This document shows positions 26,600 to 34,088 of a stretch of 64,000 nt of DNA, one piece after another. The stretch lies in NCBI GenBank assembly GCA_002713145.1, contig PAVS01000005.1, positions 186,001-250,000 of the forward strand. Reading direction: 5' to 3'. The position numbers and the translations under genes are program-made. The DNA is from Halobacteriovoraceae bacterium. Its GTDB lineage: Bacteria > Bdellovibrionota > Bacteriovoracia > Bacteriovoracales > Bacteriovoracaceae. The notes under the pieces are model-generated. The model worked only from the letters and a program-made list of their open reading frames with translations. It had not been told where the DNA came from and did no database searches. The number at the start of each line of letters is the position of its first letter. The stretch's first letter is position 1.

Positions 26600-27617
26600 C
26601 AATTGCCTTTCGTTTGTTTTTAATCTCGGCCCATTCCTGACCAATATCAGAAGCAGAGATGACACCTGTCCCACTATGAATATACAAATTATTTTTTTTC
26701 CATTCAATTGATCTTATCGCAACCAAAGAGAAGGCTTTATCCTGCAACTCTATTCCTATGGCCCCCCCAAATGTTCGACTCTGTTTTTCGAGTGAAAAAT
26801 AATTAAGATCTTTAAGCAACTTCAGAGCAGTCGTAGTGGGAAAACCACCTAAAGCAGCTGTGGGTGATAGTCTTTGGCAAAGACTTAGAAAGTTTTCTTT
26901 GGACTCAAAAGTGATTTTAGTATGTAAATGAGCAAGAGGTCCAAAGTTAAAGACTTCTTTTTCATGTTTATGAAATTGAGTGCAGTGATCTTTGAGCTTA
27001 TGTTCAATGTCCATGCAGACAAAATCTTGCTCACTTTGGTTTTTGTTACTCTTTTCTAATAAGCTCGCGAAGTTTTTTTGATTGGTATCAAATGTTCCAG
27101 CTAAGGCCATCGTTTCAAATAGGTTATTCTCTTGATAGAGAAGGACTTCTGGGGTGACTCCCATCATACCCTCTTCCTGATCCCAATACCCAAAGACATA
27201 ACCATTGAGATCCATAAGCTTTGGAAGAAAGCCAAGGGGGTGCCCTTCTTTTATATTATAGTGAGCAAAGCTGGTGGGGACTATTTTTTGTAATTTCTTC
27301 TCTTGCAACCAGGATAGAGTTGTTTTGACATCATTTTTGTAGTCGTCATCCCCATCTCTTATAAAGCTAAGTTCAGCTTTATGTGGACAAATCCTTTGGA
27401 TAAAACTTTTAAACTCCTCTCTTGGCATAAATGAGATGGATTGAAAGGTTAAAGATTTGATTTCTCCGTAAAAATTGAGCAGAAATCCTTTGTGTTGATG
27501 AGGATCACCCTCATTACACACCGCAACAACAACCTGATTTGATTTAGGATCTTCTAATATAAAACCATTTTGGATAAACTGCGGAATTTCTTCTTCTTTA
27601 AGCATAGCGCAATTCAT
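26580..27617 (-). CDS. menF: Isochorismate synthase (MenF)
   Basis: Chorismate-utilising enzyme of 345 residues at the head of the minus-strand menaquinone operon. Family blocks are MALAGTF, the LEKSNKNQSEQDFV segment, LSPTAALGGFPTT, FGGAIGIE and the C-terminal IHSGTGVISASD with EWAEIKNKRKAI. In this family, isochorismate, anthranilate and salicylate synthases share these motifs; the cluster decides for isochorismate. The first ATG (27617) is 66 nt from the divergent aroF start, so both operons share one regulatory space. Confidence 0.9.
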   Translation of the reverse strand: MNCAMLKEEEIPQFIQNGFILEDPKSNQVVVAVCNEGDPHQHKGFLLNFYGEIKSLTFQSISFMPREEFKSFIQRICPHKAELSFIRDGDDDYKNDVKTTLSWLQEKKLQKIVPTSFAHYNIKEGHPLGFLPKLMDLNGYVFGYWDQEEGMMGVTPEVLLYQENNLFETMALAGTFDTNQKNFASLLEKSNKNQSEQDFVCMDIEHKLKDHCTQFHKHEKEVFNFGPLAHLHTKITFESKENFLSLCQRLSPTAALGGFPTTTALKLLKDLNYFSLEKQSRTFGGAIGIELQDKAFSLVAIRSIEWKKNNLYIHSGTGVISASDIGQEWAEIKNKRKAIVEKLQV

Positions 27618-27647
27618 ATCTTAACTTGGCCAAATATTCAATATTTC

Positions 27648-27676
27648 TTGATCATTTAGCTCAACTCAAATATAAT
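27648..27676 (+). promoter_or_regulatory. Strong candidate leaderless promoter for aroF
   Basis: TTGATC (27648-27653), 17-nt spacer, TATAAT (27671-27676), then 7 nt to the ATG at 27684. Transcription is expected to start on or next to the A of that ATG. An upstream in-frame ATG at 27675 lies inside the -10 box and cannot be on this mRNA. Confidence 0.65.
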
Positions 27677-27683
27677 GCGGCAC

Positions 27684-28451
27684 ATGTCGAAACTGAAAAA
27701 TTACTTAGAAAGTGAATCTAAGTTTGCCATTATTGCAGGCCCCTGCTCCCTTGAATCCAGAGAACAACTTGAGAGTATTCTAACTTCTGAAGAACAGTTA
27801 AGTTTTGTTCGCGCAGGAATATTTAAAATGCGTACTCAAGCGGAAAGTTTTCAAGGCTTAGGAAACGCCGGCCTAAAGATTATTAAAGAGCTCAAAACTA
27901 AATACGATTTCTCTTTTGTTACAGAAATAACAGACCCCAGACAAGCAGAAACACTTAATGAAGTGGTAGATGTTTTTCAAGTGGGTTCTCGTAATATGTA
28001 TAACTATGATTTATTACGAGAGTTAAATGCCTATGGAAAACCGGTTCTCTTTAAAAGAGCATTTTCTGCAACTGTAAAAGAATGGCTCAATGCCTGTGGC
28101 TATATGCCAGACCTCGGAGAAGAAAAAATACTCCTCTGTGAGCGTGGAATCAGAACTTTTGAAACGAGCACTAGAAATACTTTGGATATAAACTCTGTTA
28201 TCTATCTTAAACAAAATACAAAATTTAAAGTCATCGTTGATCCTTCTCATGGAGCAGGAATTGCAGCAATGGTTGGCCCTCTTTGTCATGTGGCCATGGC
28301 CGCTGGTGCAGATGGAATTTTGGTAGAGTCACATCCAAACCCAGCACAAGCTTTATCTGATAAAGATCAACAAATCACGCCAGAAGAGTTAACTCATATT
28401 CGTGCTCAGCTCACAGAAATTGCAAAATTTTACCATAAAGAAGTTATCTAA
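27684..28451 (+). CDS. aroF: 3-Deoxy-7-phosphoheptulonate (DAHP) synthase, type I-beta
   Basis: First enzyme of the shikimate pathway, 255 residues, the core barrel without an N-terminal regulatory ACT domain. AGPCSLESREQL, the SFQGLGNAGL segment, VGSRNMYNY, LCERGIRTFETSTRNTLD and IVDPSHGAG are DAHP synthase blocks. KDO-8-phosphate synthase is related but lacks the GIRTFET form. The gene faces away from menF, the enzyme that drains chorismate into menaquinone, and is followed by menG and ispB, so it may feed quinone synthesis. The start at 27684 is set by the promoter. Confidence 0.9.
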   Translation: MSKLKNYLESESKFAIIAGPCSLESREQLESILTSEEQLSFVRAGIFKMRTQAESFQGLGNAGLKIIKELKTKYDFSFVTEITDPRQAETLNEVVDVFQVGSRNMYNYDLLRELNAYGKPVLFKRAFSATVKEWLNACGYMPDLGEEKILLCERGIRTFETSTRNTLDINSVIYLKQNTKFKVIVDPSHGAGIAAMVGPLCHVAMAAGADGILVESHPNPAQALSDKDQQITPEELTHIRAQLTEIAKFYHKEVI

Positions 28452-28452
28452 T

Positions 28453-29133
28453 ATGCCTAAAGCAGTTCAAATTAAATCAATGTTTAACAATATTTCTGGG
28501 TCCTATGACCTTCTCAATGATATGTTATCTTTGGGTATTCACAGACTTTGGAAGAAAAAATTGGTTAGGCATATGACTAAAGGCCATCCTCAGCGAGTTC
28601 TCGACTGTGCAACAGGTACCGGTGATATTGCACTTAGTATAAAAAAACAACTTCCAAGTGCTGAGGTTTATGGGGTTGATTTTTCAGCGAATATGCTAAA
28701 AGTTGCTGAAGATAAATCAAAAGCGATTCATTGGTCAGTCCAAGATGTTATGCAGATGCCATTTGAAGATAAAGACTTTGATCATACTTGCATCTCATAC
28801 GGTATTCGCAATGTTGAAGACTACCGCTTGGCCCTCAAAGAAATGGCGAGAGTGACGAAATCGAAAATCTGTATTCTTGAATTTGGACAGCCTCAAAACT
28901 TTTTTTTAAGGGGCATATATTTTGGAATCATGAATTACTTTATTCCCTTTATTGGAAAACTCTTTAATAAAGAAGAAGCTTATAAGTACTTAATCGATTC
29001 AAGTAAAAGCTTTCCTTGTGCCTATGAGTTTACTCAAATCATTAAAGAGTCCACAGGTTTTGATAAAGCATATTATATTCCTCTTTTTGGAGGAGTGACT
29101 TATCTTTATATAGCGGAGAATTATGAAAACTGA
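28453..29133 (+). CDS. menG: Demethylmenaquinone methyltransferase
   Basis: SAM-dependent C-methyltransferase of the UbiE/MenG family, 226 residues. Motif I reads LDCATGTGDIALS and is followed by VYGVDFSANMLKVA. Family-specific segments are MFNNISGSYDLLNDMLSLG near the N-terminus and SYGIRNVEDYRLALKEMARVTK. It performs the last step of menaquinone synthesis. The ATG at 28453 begins two nucleotides after the aroF stop; a longer in-frame reading would start inside aroF. The end overlaps ispB by 11 nt. Confidence 0.92.
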   Translation: MPKAVQIKSMFNNISGSYDLLNDMLSLGIHRLWKKKLVRHMTKGHPQRVLDCATGTGDIALSIKKQLPSAEVYGVDFSANMLKVAEDKSKAIHWSVQDVMQMPFEDKDFDHTCISYGIRNVEDYRLALKEMARVTKSKICILEFGQPQNFFLRGIYFGIMNYFIPFIGKLFNKEEAYKYLIDSSKSFPCAYEFTQIIKESTGFDKAYYIPLFGGVTYLYIAENYEN

Positions 29134-30049
29134 TTTAGAACTAGATCATTTTTATTTTTCTGATGATAGCTATCTGAAAGAAGATCTCAAAAATGTCAAT
29201 TTAAAGGGACTGACCGGTGGTAAACTCCTACGTTCAAAGCTCGTACAATATATGGGAGAGATTTTCTCATTAGGTGAAGCAGAAGTGGTTAAGCTGGGCC
29301 GAGTGGTTGAGCTAGTTCATAATGCGACCCTCACTCATGATGATGTTATTGATAACTCGCATATGAGACGAGACAACCCATCTATTCCAGCATTAATTAA
29401 TAATAAAAAAAGTGTCTTACTGGGTGATTATATGCTCGCTCGTGCGCTACATGAGCTTAGTGATTTTAATAACCCCAAACTCACTGCAGAGTTAACCCTC
29501 ACCCTAAAAGATTTAGTCGAAGGGGAATGGATTCAGTTTGAAAACACGAACCCCTATCAAATCACAACCACTCTGTATGAAACATTGGCCCTAAAGAAAA
29601 CAGGATCTTTATTTCGCTGGTGCTTTATCGCTCCTTATCTCGCTAGCACACCTGATCATAAACTCTATGATGATTTGGTTAAACTAGGTGAAGAAATCGG
29701 AATTATTTTTCAGATGACTGACGATATTATTGACTTTAATAGCGAGAGCAAAAAAACTTATGGTCTCGACTTTAGAAATAATAACCTCAATTATGTCCTT
29801 CATTTTGTAGGTCTTAACCATCCTGAGCTCACAAAAAAGTTTTTACAATTAGAAAGCATGGATGAACTTACTGAAACTGAAAAAACTTATTTTGATGCGG
29901 CTATTAAACTTGCAAAAGATCGTATGCAGAAAAAAGTTCAACTCTGTCGTGATATTATTGCTCGCCTGTCCCAATCAGCTGATGGAGATACAAGTTCTCT
30001 CAGTGAGATTGAGAGCTTAATTGATCTTTTACAAACGAGACTCTACTAG
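29123..30049 (+). CDS. ispB: Long-chain polyprenyl diphosphate synthase
   Basis: Trans-prenyltransferase of 308 residues making the menaquinone side chain. Both Asp-rich motifs are present: DDVID at 73-77 and DDIID at 200-204, along with GGKLLR near 32-37 and the ALKKTGSLF segment near 157-164. Chain length cannot be read reliably. Its location after aroF and menG and opposite menA supports a role in quinone tails. The 3-prime end overlaps the convergent lipoprotein gene by 21 bp. Confidence 0.88.
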   Translation: MKTDLELDHFYFSDDSYLKEDLKNVNLKGLTGGKLLRSKLVQYMGEIFSLGEAEVVKLGRVVELVHNATLTHDDVIDNSHMRRDNPSIPALINNKKSVLLGDYMLARALHELSDFNNPKLTAELTLTLKDLVEGEWIQFENTNPYQITTTLYETLALKKTGSLFRWCFIAPYLASTPDHKLYDDLVKLGEEIGIIFQMTDDIIDFNSESKKTYGLDFRNNNLNYVLHFVGLNHPELTKKFLQLESMDELTETEKTYFDAAIKLAKDRMQKKVQLCRDIIARLSQSADGDTSSLSEIESLIDLLQTRLY

Positions 30050-30727
30050 CGTCGGCGTCATTTCTTCGATTAAATCTCTTACAATCCCTCCTATACCATA
30101 AGGTACTGAGTAAGCTCTTCTCATCGTTCTTTGTTTATCATGGCCGAAACCAATTTTATGCAACCATTCATGCATGAGATTAGCGGCAACCTTACTTAGG
30201 CTATTGGTAGCAAAGAATTTATTATTAATCCAAATGCGATGAGTGTTGGGATAAGTGTATCCTACTGTTGAATTACTTGAATAATATAAGGTGGCATCCA
30301 AATCTATTTCTTGATCAAACTCATTATTTAAAACCTCTACCCCCTCTCTTATTTTTTCATAAATTTCCTCATTTGAGAGACCTTGATTATCAACAAAGAC
30401 ATACATATTCTCATACTGAAAATTAAGCACTCTTTTTTTAAACTCTTTGGAATTGATCACTAGTTTTAATCTTGCAATCGCGGCCTGGATTTTTTCTTCT
30501 TGTTCGCGGCTAAAATCTTGCAACAAAATAGAAGTCTCTAAGTGAGTTGCTTCAATTTGTAAGGGGATGAGGCAATTTTTTGCATCTAAGGGAATGAGGT
30601 TCTCACTCACTCTATACTGTTCAGGTAACTGACATTCATCAACGACAATGGGTGGTGTTGCTTGATTACAAGAAACGATAAATAAAAAACATAATAGCTG
30701 TGCGCTCAAAATGAGTTGGTGAGACAT
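30029..30727 (-). CDS. Lipoprotein with metzincin zinc motif
   Basis: A 232-residue predicted lipoprotein. The lipobox ends in IVSC with Cys20. HEWLHKIGFGH at 186-196 is a complete HExxHxxGxxH metzincin motif, followed directly by Asp. The N-terminal 160 residues form an unrecognised domain, and the catalytic motif lies near the C-terminus, so the protease core is compact. It probably sits on the outer membrane or in the periplasm. AGGGAG precedes the ATG. Neighbouring genes on the same strand also encode exported proteins. A peptidase role is inferred from the motif alone. Confidence 0.65.
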   Translation of the reverse strand: MSHQLILSAQLLCFLFIVSCNQATPPIVVDECQLPEQYRVSENLIPLDAKNCLIPLQIEATHLETSILLQDFSREQEEKIQAAIARLKLVINSKEFKKRVLNFQYENMYVFVDNQGLSNEEIYEKIREGVEVLNNEFDQEIDLDATLYYSSNSTVGYTYPNTHRIWINNKFFATNSLSKVAANLMHEWLHKIGFGHDKQRTMRRAYSVPYGIGGIVRDLIEEMTPTLVESRL

Positions 30728-30930
30728 GGGAGAGCTCCCTAAAAGACATCTAAAAGAAAAAGAATTTTTAGAGAAGTTTTACAAAATCGAGCGACAAACG
30801 TGCAAAAATAGAAAACGTACTGGGATTTTTAAAACGTGGAACTCAATTATAGCACTGGAAAATTTATTATGATTTAACAGATATTAAATTGCCCTCAATT
30901 TGTTTAACAAAAGAAAGTAAAAATAATAAC

Positions 30931-31422
30931 TTAACGCCCTAAAAAACTTTGATAATTGAATCTATTTCGAAAAGCCGCATACTTTTGAAAACATTTATTA
31001 AAGGTGTTTCCGATGAGAAATTCTTTTTGAGAGTGATAGGGTGAATTGTTAAGTATGATAGCAAATATCTCTTGTGCTTTTATCAGTTTATTCATTTGCT
31101 CCAAAACATCAATATCAGGATAGGCCACATAACCATCAACTCTTGCATCTGGATGATCGGGCTCATATCTAAGTTTTACAGCATTTTCATGTGCACCTAC
31201 AACACACTTCCCTTCTCTACATTCTTTGATATAACGCTCTTGATAAGCTCCACCTAAAGGTGATCTGGTCGTATTTGCATTTGCGATATTTGATTCATAC
31301 ACAGCAATTTTTTGAAGGACGACATTCATATCTTGGCAAAAGAGATCTACCCCGTATTCATCTGCAAAGCTTGAAAAGGATAATAAAGTGAGAATAAATA
31401 GAAACTGTATATGTTTAGACAT
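30931..31422 (-). CDS. Exported FlgC-like protein with Sec signal peptide
   Basis: A 163-residue protein with a clear signal peptide (1-20) followed by a domain that resembles the flagellar rod protein FlgC: NIANANTTR at 45-53, GGAYQER at 57-63, YEPDHPDAR at 86-94, GYV at 97-99 and a C-terminal helix beginning DVLEQMNKLIKAQEI. Genuine FlgC leaves the cell through the flagellar type III apparatus and has no Sec signal or cysteines. This copy has four cysteines after the signal (29, 68, 73, 144). No other flagellar gene is nearby. GGGAGG lies before the ATG. A periplasmic paralogue with a different job is the simplest reading. Confidence 0.65.
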   Translation of the reverse strand: MSKHIQFLFILTLLSFSSFADEYGVDLFCQDMNVVLQKIAVYESNIANANTTRSPLGGAYQERYIKECREGKCVVGAHENAVKLRYEPDHPDARVDGYVAYPDIDVLEQMNKLIKAQEIFAIILNNSPYHSQKEFLIGNTFNKCFQKYAAFRNRFNYQSFLGR

Positions 31423-31484
31423 ATAACCTCCCGGCCAGGATCATATTAACATAAGAGTTGGTCATTAACGAGTACTGGAACAAT

Positions 31485-32555
31485 TTACTTGGCTTCTAAC
31501 CAAGACATTCTATCTGTATTGGACATAAGAGCTTCACGTTCAATCCAAGTGTCACCATTTTCGCAATCCCAAATATTCTCATAAGCATGGCAACTTGAAC
31601 CATAAGAGTTTCGAACAAGATATTCACAACGACCATTTCTTTGACGGGAGCCCATGATAATACTGGCATGATAAGAGCTACGACAGGCAAACTCTGTTTG
31701 AGGATACACTGCAGTGATCCCTCGGTAATTAGGATCGTGGATAACATCTTTACAATAATTAAAACTAACAGGATGCCCGGCGTTTAGTCTCGCATCCACA
31801 TGTTCAATTAAATCACCTGGATACTTATGGGGCTCAATTCCAGAAGCATTGTATTTCACAATTTTAGCTCGTGGCATGATTCTTTTTAAATTCCCCTGCC
31901 CGCACATACTAAGAAAAAGAGACTGAAAAAACTCCATAGGAGTTGAGCGTCTCAGAGCTGCGATCACATCTCTGGTGAGAGACGTGATAGAGTCAGTGTT
32001 AGAAAGAACGGGTTCAAACTCACAAATGACTTCATTAACAACTTCATGATGAAGATTATTGATTTCATTTGACTCAAAGAGAGCATTCAAGCGGTGAAAC
32101 CTCTCATAGAGGGGAAAAAGTTCTTGTTCAATATTATAGGTCACATTTTGGGAAGAAATTTTATCTCCTGGAACTCCTAACATCACATGTCTCTCATTTT
32201 CACTAGTCACCCGTTCAGAGCAACTTCCCTGTCTGAAAAGAGTGGTCATAATTTCATCTGGGTTTCCTGGGAAATTTAGAAAATCAAAACTCTCAGGTGC
32301 AACTTCATTATTGGCTTCGTAATGTTGTGTGACTGTCATAACTGGTGAGGTTAAATGAGAGTAGTCAGTATCTCCATGAGCAAACCTCCACGCATCTATC
32401 ATTTGTGCCGCTACATATCCCCCACACATATTATGGGCCTGGAACTGAACTGGTATATGAGAAAAAGGCCCTCCGTTTTGGTCGAGTCTTACATTAGGGC
32501 AATCAGCTTGGACAAAGAAGGAAGTGAGTAAAAAAGTGAACAAGAGTATTTTCAT
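31485..32555 (-). CDS. Secreted papain-like cysteine peptidase (C1-like)
   Basis: A 356-residue exported protein (signal peptide 1-17). Gln39 and Cys44 in QAHNMCGGYVAAQM resemble the Gln and nucleophile Cys of papain; His296 in SYHASIIMGS and Asn316 in LVRNSYG resemble the catalytic His and the Asn of the NSWG motif. Roughly ten cysteines suggest disulfides. The order and spacing support a C1-type peptidase or an inactive relative. TAAAAT lies 6 nt before the ATG and no ribosome site is visible, so a leaderless start is possible. It lies upstream of the FlgC-like gene on the same strand. Confidence 0.6.
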   Translation of the reverse strand: MKILLFTFLLTSFFVQADCPNVRLDQNGGPFSHIPVQFQAHNMCGGYVAAQMIDAWRFAHGDTDYSHLTSPVMTVTQHYEANNEVAPESFDFLNFPGNPDEIMTTLFRQGSCSERVTSENERHVMLGVPGDKISSQNVTYNIEQELFPLYERFHRLNALFESNEINNLHHEVVNEVICEFEPVLSNTDSITSLTRDVIAALRRSTPMEFFQSLFLSMCGQGNLKRIMPRAKIVKYNASGIEPHKYPGDLIEHVDARLNAGHPVSFNYCKDVIHDPNYRGITAVYPQTEFACRSSYHASIIMGSRQRNGRCEYLVRNSYGSSCHAYENIWDCENGDTWIEREALMSNTDRMSWLEAK

Positions 32556-32633
32556 CCTCTTATTTTAAAGTAAGGTTAGAAATACTGCCATAGGGTAATA
32601 ACTCATACATTCCCGAGTCTTTCACTCCAGAGA

Positions 32634-33740
32634 CTATAAAACCATTTGCAGGGTCCGTCTTAGTGGCTCAGCTGCTCCCCATAGGAGTTGGTCACCTATT
32701 GAAAAGGCATTGAGATAATCATCCCCCAGAGTCATTTTACGAACACGGCCCACAGGGATTTTCATGGTGCCAGTAGTGTAAGCAGGAGTAAGTTTTTGGC
32801 AGGTGATATCTCGCTCATTCGGTACAAGCTCCACCCAAGGGTTAGCTTCAGCAATAAGAGATTCAATGGTTTTGATATCCACTGATTTTTTGAGCTTAAT
32901 TGTGAAAGCTTGAGAGTGACATCGTAGTGCTGCCACTCTGACACAGGTTCCATCAATAGGAATCGTTTTGTTGGTTCCTAAAATTTTATTGGCCTCATTT
33001 TGGGCTTTCCACTCTTCTTTCGATTGACCATTTTCCATTTTGACATCAATCCAAGGTAAGAGGGACAGGGCCAGAGGATGGCCAAATTGCTCTTTGGGGA
33101 ATTGAGAGTCATTAAAGCTGCCCGTCATAAGCTTTTCGTATTCAAGAGCTGTGGTAGCCGCATTCGCTGTTAATTGAGAGCTATACTTTTGCGAGAAAAA
33201 TTGCATTTGCTCTAAGAGCTCAATCATATTGCGAGCCCCTGCTCCACTAGCTGCTTGATAAGTCATGCTGGTCATCCACTCCACAAGTCCTTCCTTAAAA
33301 AGACCCCCTAGTCCCATCAGCATCAGAGAAACGGTACAGTTTCCTCCCACAAAATCTTTAACACCCCTATTGAGCCCCTGCTCAATTTGGTTTTTATTGA
33401 CTGGGTCAAGAACGATAATTGCTTTCTCATCCATTCTTAGCGCCGAGGCAGCATCAATCCAAATTCCTTGCCAATTTTGGGCCCTCAATTGCGGGTGAAT
33501 TTTTTTGGTATAATCTCCCCCTTGGCAACTGATGAGAATATCCATATCCATAAGTTCCTCAAGATTATCTGAGTTAAGAATTGTTTCATGACAATTTGTA
33601 TAATCAGGAGCTTTTTCTCCTTTGAGTCCACCAGAGAACAAGTAAGACTTAATTTTATTAAAGTCTCCCTCTTCTTGCATTCGTTCCATAAGAACAGAAC
33701 CCACCATTCCACGCCAGCCGATAATCCCTACTTTATGCAT
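32634..33740 (-). CDS. asd: Aspartate-semialdehyde dehydrogenase
   Basis: NADPH-dependent reduction of aspartyl phosphate to the semialdehyde, second step of the diaminopimelate/lysine pathway, 368 residues. The N-terminal VGIIGWRGMVGSVLMERM is that of the Gram-negative type Asd; the active-site Cys135 lies in GGNCTVS, and the AASGAGARNM block follows. The ATG at 33740 has GAGGAG 7-12 nt upstream. It is divergent from lysC and its promoter lies back to back with the lysine operon promoter, but it is outside the riboswitch transcript. Confidence 0.93.
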   Translation of the reverse strand: MHKVGIIGWRGMVGSVLMERMQEEGDFNKIKSYLFSGGLKGEKAPDYTNCHETILNSDNLEELMDMDILISCQGGDYTKKIHPQLRAQNWQGIWIDAASALRMDEKAIIVLDPVNKNQIEQGLNRGVKDFVGGNCTVSLMLMGLGGLFKEGLVEWMTSMTYQAASGAGARNMIELLEQMQFFSQKYSSQLTANAATTALEYEKLMTGSFNDSQFPKEQFGHPLALSLLPWIDVKMENGQSKEEWKAQNEANKILGTNKTIPIDGTCVRVAALRCHSQAFTIKLKKSVDIKTIESLIAEANPWVELVPNERDITCQKLTPAYTTGTMKIPVGRVRKMTLGDDYLNAFSIGDQLLWGAAEPLRRTLQMVL

Positions 33741-33767
33741 AATTCTCTCCTCTCTTGCATTCAAGGC

Positions 33768-33796
33768 ATTTTCCAGAGTTTTTTCCTTTCTGTAAA
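33768..33796 (-). promoter_or_regulatory. Candidate promoter for asd
   Basis: On the minus strand TTTACA (33791-33796), 17-nt spacer, GAAAAT (33768-33773). The -35 box is one base away from that of the divergent lysC promoter. Confidence 0.45.
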
Positions 33797-33797
33797 C

Positions 33798-33826
33798 TTG
33801 TTATTTCATCCGAACTCTACTATCCT
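33798..33826 (+). promoter_or_regulatory. Candidate promoter of the lysine operon
   Basis: TTGTTA (33798-33803), 17-nt spacer, TATCCT (33821-33826). Transcription would begin near 33833, exactly where the riboswitch aptamer starts. Confidence 0.6.
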
Positions 33827-33832
33827 ATACCT

Positions 33833-34011
33833 GTCTGAAGAGGTGCGAAACTAAGTAAGTCTACGGATCCAACCTAGTGGATTTGAAGTAGACCCAGGAA
33901 GTCTTCGCCGAAATTCTTAAGCTCTAGGCAAGCTTTCGAATTGGTGAGTGGGATTGAGAGCCGCTTACTGTCATAGAGTCATGCAATCACTCTATGGAGA
34001 GCTTTGAGATC
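33833..34011 (+). promoter_or_regulatory. Lysine riboswitch (L box) upstream of lysC
   Basis: The space between asd and lysC (33741-34088) is filled by two promoters and this structured leader. Conserved L-box elements occur in order: AGAGGTGCGA (33839-33848), CGCCGAA (33906-33912), and GGAGAGCTTTGAG (33996-34008) next to the closing helix. Helices visible by eye include GTCTAC/GTAGAC (P2 region), AATTC/GAATT with AAGC/GCTT (about 33912-33941), and an 8-bp hairpin CATAGAGT/ACTCTATG (33972-33996). P1 can form between about 33834-33840 and 34002-34009. No U-tract terminator follows. CTTCC at 34018-34022 can pair with GGAAG of the lysC ribosome site (34079-34083), which suggests translational control by lysine. 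Confidence 0.85.
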
Positions 34012-34088
34012 TAACTCCTTCCGGGTTTATCCTTTTCAAAAGACTCTTTCTGACATTAAATATGGGTGCATATAAAAAGGAAGTTTAC

